Origin: Polyangiaceae bacterium
Lineage (GTDB): Bacteria > Myxococcota_A > Polyangia > Polyangiales > Polyangiaceae
NCBI GenBank assembly: GCA_013361525.1
Contig: JABFXY010000025.1
Coordinates: forward strand, 161,854-225,853
Length of the DNA: 64,000 bases
Reading direction: 5' to 3'
Position numbers and translations under genes: made by a program. This document shows positions 61,236 to 64,000 of this stretch, piece after piece; the first letter of the stretch is position 1; each line of letters begins with the position of its first letter. The notes below the pieces were generated by a model. The model was not told where the DNA came from. It ran no database searches and saw nothing but the letters and a program-made list of their open reading frames with translations.

Positions 61236-61895
61236 CTAGCGCTCGAACGGCAGCGGCGCACGAACCCGGTCCTTGAATTCTGCCGACGCCGCGCCGCAAG
61301 CGAGGAAGTTCTGCCTGGCAGTCGTGAGACTCAGCTTCGCGTTCGGTCCGTCGCGGACGACATCGGCGTCGGGATCGTCTTGACCGTCATCCGTCCAGAA
61401 GCAGACGGGACAGATCTCGAAGCCCGACCGTCTCGACAGCGTCAGGGTCCTGCAACATGGGCAAGAGAGACCAGGCCCGTCGGGTGCAATGATCGGAGAG
61501 GAGAATCCCGCGGGAAGCTTCGTGATGGGGTCGACCTGAAGCGTCGCGCGCTGGCCTACATAGGCTGATACCACCTCGATAAAGCCGCGAATATGCCGGT
61601 TGAGCTCTTCGAGATCCTCAGCGGGCACCCACAGCTCCTCGTGCGCGCGCCCCGCAGCTCGTTGTACCGGATAGCGCTGGGCGAACGCGTCGTCGATTTG
61701 GAACCGCATGACGAAGCCGGCGAAGCCCGAGAACTCATCGATGGTGTTCCAGTCGCGCGCAATCTTCTCGGCGTAGGAGAAGGTCACGACCGGGTAGAAG
61801 ATCGGCTGATCCGGCAATCGAGGAGGCCAAGCGCGCCAGCCCACACCCGCAAGCAGCTGCAGTTCGTGAAGCCCAGTTGGTCGATAAAGGAGCAC
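61236..61895 (-). CDS. Crystallin-J1-like domain fused to a CPCC zinc domain
   Basis: 219 residues from a GTG start. Residues 1-125 (LYRPTGLHELQLLAGVGWRAWPPRLPDQPIFYPV, then ARDWNT and ELWVPAEDLEELNRHI) match the family usually named ADP-ribosylation/crystallin J1. Residues 140-200 (LSCPCCRTLTLSRRSGFEICPVCFWTDDGQDDPD) are a CPCC Cys-rich domain: two CxxC pairs, then a conserved acidic W-x-D-D-G-x-D loop. Both domains are often found as free-standing proteins, and as possible immunity or toxin-associated modules. The fusion suggests they act together. Confidence 0.75.
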   Translation of the reverse strand: MLLYRPTGLHELQLLAGVGWRAWPPRLPDQPIFYPVVTFSYAEKIARDWNTIDEFSGFAGFVMRFQIDDAFAQRYPVQRAAGRAHEELWVPAEDLEELNRHIRGFIEVVSAYVGQRATLQVDPITKLPAGFSSPIIAPDGPGLSCPCCRTLTLSRRSGFEICPVCFWTDDGQDDPDADVVRDGPNAKLSLTTARQNFLACGAASAEFKDRVRAPLPFER

Positions 61896-61951
61896 GATAG
61901 GATTGGGTTTGATTTTTATGGTAGTGCTCGTCTACAGAGCGACGGACGTCC

Positions 61952-62239
61952 TCAGACGTACTCACCTGGCTGGAAACCGGCCGCTTGGATCTGCTCCCAT
62001 GCGGCATTGCCGAAGTCATGGAGAGGCACGGCGCGACAAGTTGGGCACATCCCGGATTCAGTACCAACAAGTGATGGTTCGTCAATCCGGTGCGGGTCGA
62101 GGAATACCGTTCCCTCCTCCTCGCACATGAGGAGAAGGTGGCCGCACTTCGTGCAAGCCCGAAACGTCAGAGCGTCGCCCTGTCCGCACACGCGGCAGTG
62201 ATCTGGTCGGCGCCATACTGCCCGCGTGATGGTGACCAT
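61952..62239 (-). CDS. Small zinc-binding protein
   Basis: 95 residues from ATG 62239. CRVCGQG, ACTKCGH, a lone Cys in LLLMCEEEG, and MCPTCRAVPLH give three CxxC pairs: likely two zinc sites in a treble-clef/ribbon type fold. The ends are short and hydrophilic. No catalytic motif. Between the CPCC fusion and the 62.3 kb gene on the same strand. Confidence 0.6.
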   Translation of the reverse strand: MVTITRAVWRRPDHCRVCGQGDALTFRACTKCGHLLLMCEEEGTVFLDPHRIDEPSLVGTESGMCPTCRAVPLHDFGNAAWEQIQAAGFQPGEYV

Positions 62240-62320
62240 CGGTCAGCCTATTTAAGCGGCGTTGGGCTCCGGGCGCCAGCGAGCTTGCGCATATGGGTCG
62301 AGGCAATCAAAAACGATGCG

Positions 62321-62896
62321 CTAGGGGAGAGGGCCCGGCATCTCGTCTCGAGCTGGCCACGCATTCGTGAGCCAGGCGATGACGAGGCTCGCGTGGGAAA
62401 GTGGGCGCGAGAGGTCGTCGATGCGGGCATTGGTTTCGTAATCGAGGAGAACCACCTGCGTCCGCTCACCCAGGGAGTGCAGCTCTGCGAGCTCGTTCGC
62501 AAGGCGATGCTCGAGCACGAATCGATATGCGGGGAGGTAGATCATGAGGCGAGCATCGAGGTAGGAAAGCAGCTGCCTCCCGGTGACGCCCGCTCGATGG
62601 CCGCGGACGGCGCCAAACCGACGAGTGGTTCGCTTCAGCCCCGACATCGATGAGACGGCAAACCGCGTAGGGTCGACATCAGCGGTGTCGAAGACCTTCA
62701 AGCCTTGCCAGATTCCCTCGACGGACTGTGCAGTCTCATTCGACATCGGAACCGGGATTCCGCCGTGCGGAAAGAACGGGCTGAATCGAACCCAGGGGTC
62801 GGGCCCGCGCGACGTGACATCGAGGAATGTCGCCCCAGGATACGCTCGCTCGAGGGTGGCAGCGGATTTGCGTCGGCTATCGAGGGAGAAGGGCAT
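62321..62896 (-). CDS. Conserved hypothetical protein (DUF6939-like)
   Basis: 191 residues. MPFSLDSRRKSAATLERAYPGATFLDVTSRG, WVRFSPFFPHGGIPVP, SVEGIWQGLKVF, RRFGAVRGHRAG and VLLDYETNARIDDLSRPLSHASLVI are evenly spread conserved-looking blocks. I recognise the pattern as a widespread single-domain family (DUF6939, from memory, unverified) of unknown role. Basic/aromatic surface motifs suggest nucleotide or nucleic-acid contact, but nothing is proven. Confidence 0.7.
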   Translation of the reverse strand: MPFSLDSRRKSAATLERAYPGATFLDVTSRGPDPWVRFSPFFPHGGIPVPMSNETAQSVEGIWQGLKVFDTADVDPTRFAVSSMSGLKRTTRRFGAVRGHRAGVTGRQLLSYLDARLMIYLPAYRFVLEHRLANELAELHSLGERTQVVLLDYETNARIDDLSRPLSHASLVIAWLTNAWPARDEMPGPLP

Positions 62897-62988
62897 AGGA
62901 AGACTCCAGTCGCGAACGAGCTCAAGGACGGCTCGATCTCCGAACGTCGAAACCTGACCGGGCAGGACGCTACCGGTTTGTACGGTGA

Positions 62989-63618
62989 TTATCCTCCGAT
63001 AGCTGCTTCGGAGCGTCGGACGTCAACCCACCGCGGAACGTCGCCGACCCACAATGGCGAACAGTCGCGCAGGGCCCGCACTCTGTCGTCAGCACCCTCG
63101 ACTGTCGAGCTGGCCTCTGCGAGGACGGGGATATCCGCGCGGATTGCGTCCCACATCGCGACGCACGCAACGTCGAGCGCGGACGAGCCTGGAGCAACGT
63201 CGATGCGGCCGGCGTGAGCCAACACGGCGGCGATCGACGCCGAAAGCTTCGCAGCTTCGATGATTGCCTTCTTGGCCGGCGCTGCGCCGTCGATGCCGGC
63301 GGCGTCAATGGCACGCACCAAGGTCTGCGTCGCGTAGTTCATGCAGCGTCCGAGTGGTTCGTCGGTCGCACGAAGCGCGTTGCAAGCAGTTGCGCCGCGG
63401 TTCGACAGCTCTCGCCGTAGCGTTGCGGCTGCGCTCGAGTCCGGTTCGGAAAACGCAGAGGTAACCACGTGCTTCAGTCCTCGTGACCACACCGCAGTCG
63501 TACCGGGAGGCAACCACGGTTCGACCCTGAGAGCACATCGAGCGCCGAGGAGAAGCAAACCCGCGCGCGAAAGCGGCTTGAGCTCTCCAATCTTGATCGC
63601 CCAGAGGCGCACCGTCAT
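62989..63618 (-). CDS. Hypothetical protein, mostly helical
   Basis: 209 residues from ATG 63618 (the frame opens at 63705). It starts MTVRLWAIKIGELKPLSRAGLLLLGARCALRVEPWLPPG, followed by helices rich in Ala (IEAAKLSASIAAVLAHAGRI, ALDVACVAMWDAIRADIP). No signal peptide; the leucine stretch is too short for a membrane helix. No family recognised, though the start is well-formed and coding bias is clear. Confidence 0.6.
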   Translation of the reverse strand: MTVRLWAIKIGELKPLSRAGLLLLGARCALRVEPWLPPGTTAVWSRGLKHVVTSAFSEPDSSAAATLRRELSNRGATACNALRATDEPLGRCMNYATQTLVRAIDAAGIDGAAPAKKAIIEAAKLSASIAAVLAHAGRIDVAPGSSALDVACVAMWDAIRADIPVLAEASSTVEGADDRVRALRDCSPLWVGDVPRWVDVRRSEAAIGG

Positions 63619-63784
63619 CCAGGCCGCCTGCGCGGCGCTCGCGCCGGGTGGAGGGTGACGTCGACGGGTTCCACGATCATGGCCGCTCAACATATCGGCG
63701 TTCAAACTGCAGGCGCCAGAGCGGGCGGTTGGCAGATGTGGCCGTCAGCGAGCCGGCGTGGCGAAAAGCGGTCAGGCGCTCGCC

Positions 63785-63953
63785 TCACCCGTCGTCGCCG
63801 GCAACGATCAGCGGCTCGTCATCGACACCAAACTCTTGGAGAATCGCAAGCACGCCGGCTTTCTCGGTCGACGCGAGCTCACGCTCGAGTCGACGCAAAT
63901 TGGCGGTTGGTTTGTAACCGTCAATATTTGGATGTAGACGGGTCGCTCGACAT
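63785..63953 (-). pseudogene. Short hypothetical gene, read only through a frameshift
   Basis: ATG 63953 gives MSSDPSTSKY and stops. The next frame has DGYKPTANLRRLERELAS, then a helix and EPLIVAGDDG, ending at 63785. Skipping one T at about 63924 joins them as a single peptide of about 55 residues that has clear helical, coding-like composition. In the second frame no start codon exists. Weak evidence, but consistent with the other one-base breaks in this tract. Confidence 0.4.
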
Positions 63954-64000
63954 GTCGCCGGCGCTCAGTCGACGCTGCGCAGGATGAAGCGACACGACAG

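Noticed and set aside
63648..63987. Plus-strand frames at the right edge
   Set aside because: Ser/Arg-rich; the minus strand explains this segment better as a frameshifted short gene.

Overview
The window is GC-rich, uses many GTG and TTG starts, and carries hallmarks of a myxobacterium, most likely of the Sorangium/Polyangium group. These hallmarks are lipoproteins whose lipobox is followed by a Gly-rich spacer, a Cys-rich repeat of the kind common in myxobacterial secreted proteins, a C-terminal Cys-x-x-Cys/membrane/basic sorting-like tail, WG-x4-DV-x-AVG propeller repeats, a PEGA-domain membrane protein, and hybrid or orphan histidine kinases with the HDFNN/HDLNN H-box. The taxonomic placement is inference. 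No rRNA, tRNA, CRISPR array, insertion sequence or origin was recognised.

Layout. 0-4.3 kb: a 5'-truncated metallophosphoesterase, a small unknown, a CAP-type lipoprotein, and an epimerase/LysR divergent pair with GCAAG/CTTGC half-sites between them. 4.3-14 kb: a minus-strand run (pectinacetylesterase-like lipoprotein, cytochrome P450, DUF3604 protein, parvulin, HupE/UreJ, then cyclophilin) diverging from a TetR regulator followed by a carotenoid oxygenase. The divergent gap holds four GGTAC-N6-GTACC type palindromes, so this may be one regulated locus. 14-25 kb: Spo0M-like protein, secreted lipoprotein, a triple cytochrome-c-domain membrane protein, two histidine kinases and an HTTM-domain protein. 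25-42 kb is core-like: argB, argC, an M20 peptidase, a macro-domain protein, a DJ-1/PfpI-SnoaL fusion, RlmI-like methyltransferase, efp with a clear terminator, DUF5522, HAD phosphatase, PEGA protein, a TetR gene beside an aldo/keto reductase relic, and an ArsR-SRPBCC operon with a readable promoter and operator.

42.9-64 kb is an accessory-looking tract of about 30 mostly minus-strand small orphan genes. Recurrent themes are ADP-ribose chemistry (ADP-ribosylglycohydrolase, macro-like protein, crystallin-J1-like/CPCC fusion), protein phosphorylation (CX5R phosphatase overlapping an FHA-like gene), release-factor mimicry, small membrane proteins and Cys-rich proteins, plus a FosA-type thiol transferase. 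Three of these genes (near 43.88, 60.64 and 63.92 kb) are readable only through a one-base frameshift, which means either decay or assembly error.

The two best candidates for something undescribed are the TetR/GGTAC locus at 4.3-14 kb and the tight four-gene operon at 42.96-45.67 kb (unknown protein, release-factor-like protein without the GGQ domain, ADP-ribosylglycohydrolase, SGNH hydrolase).
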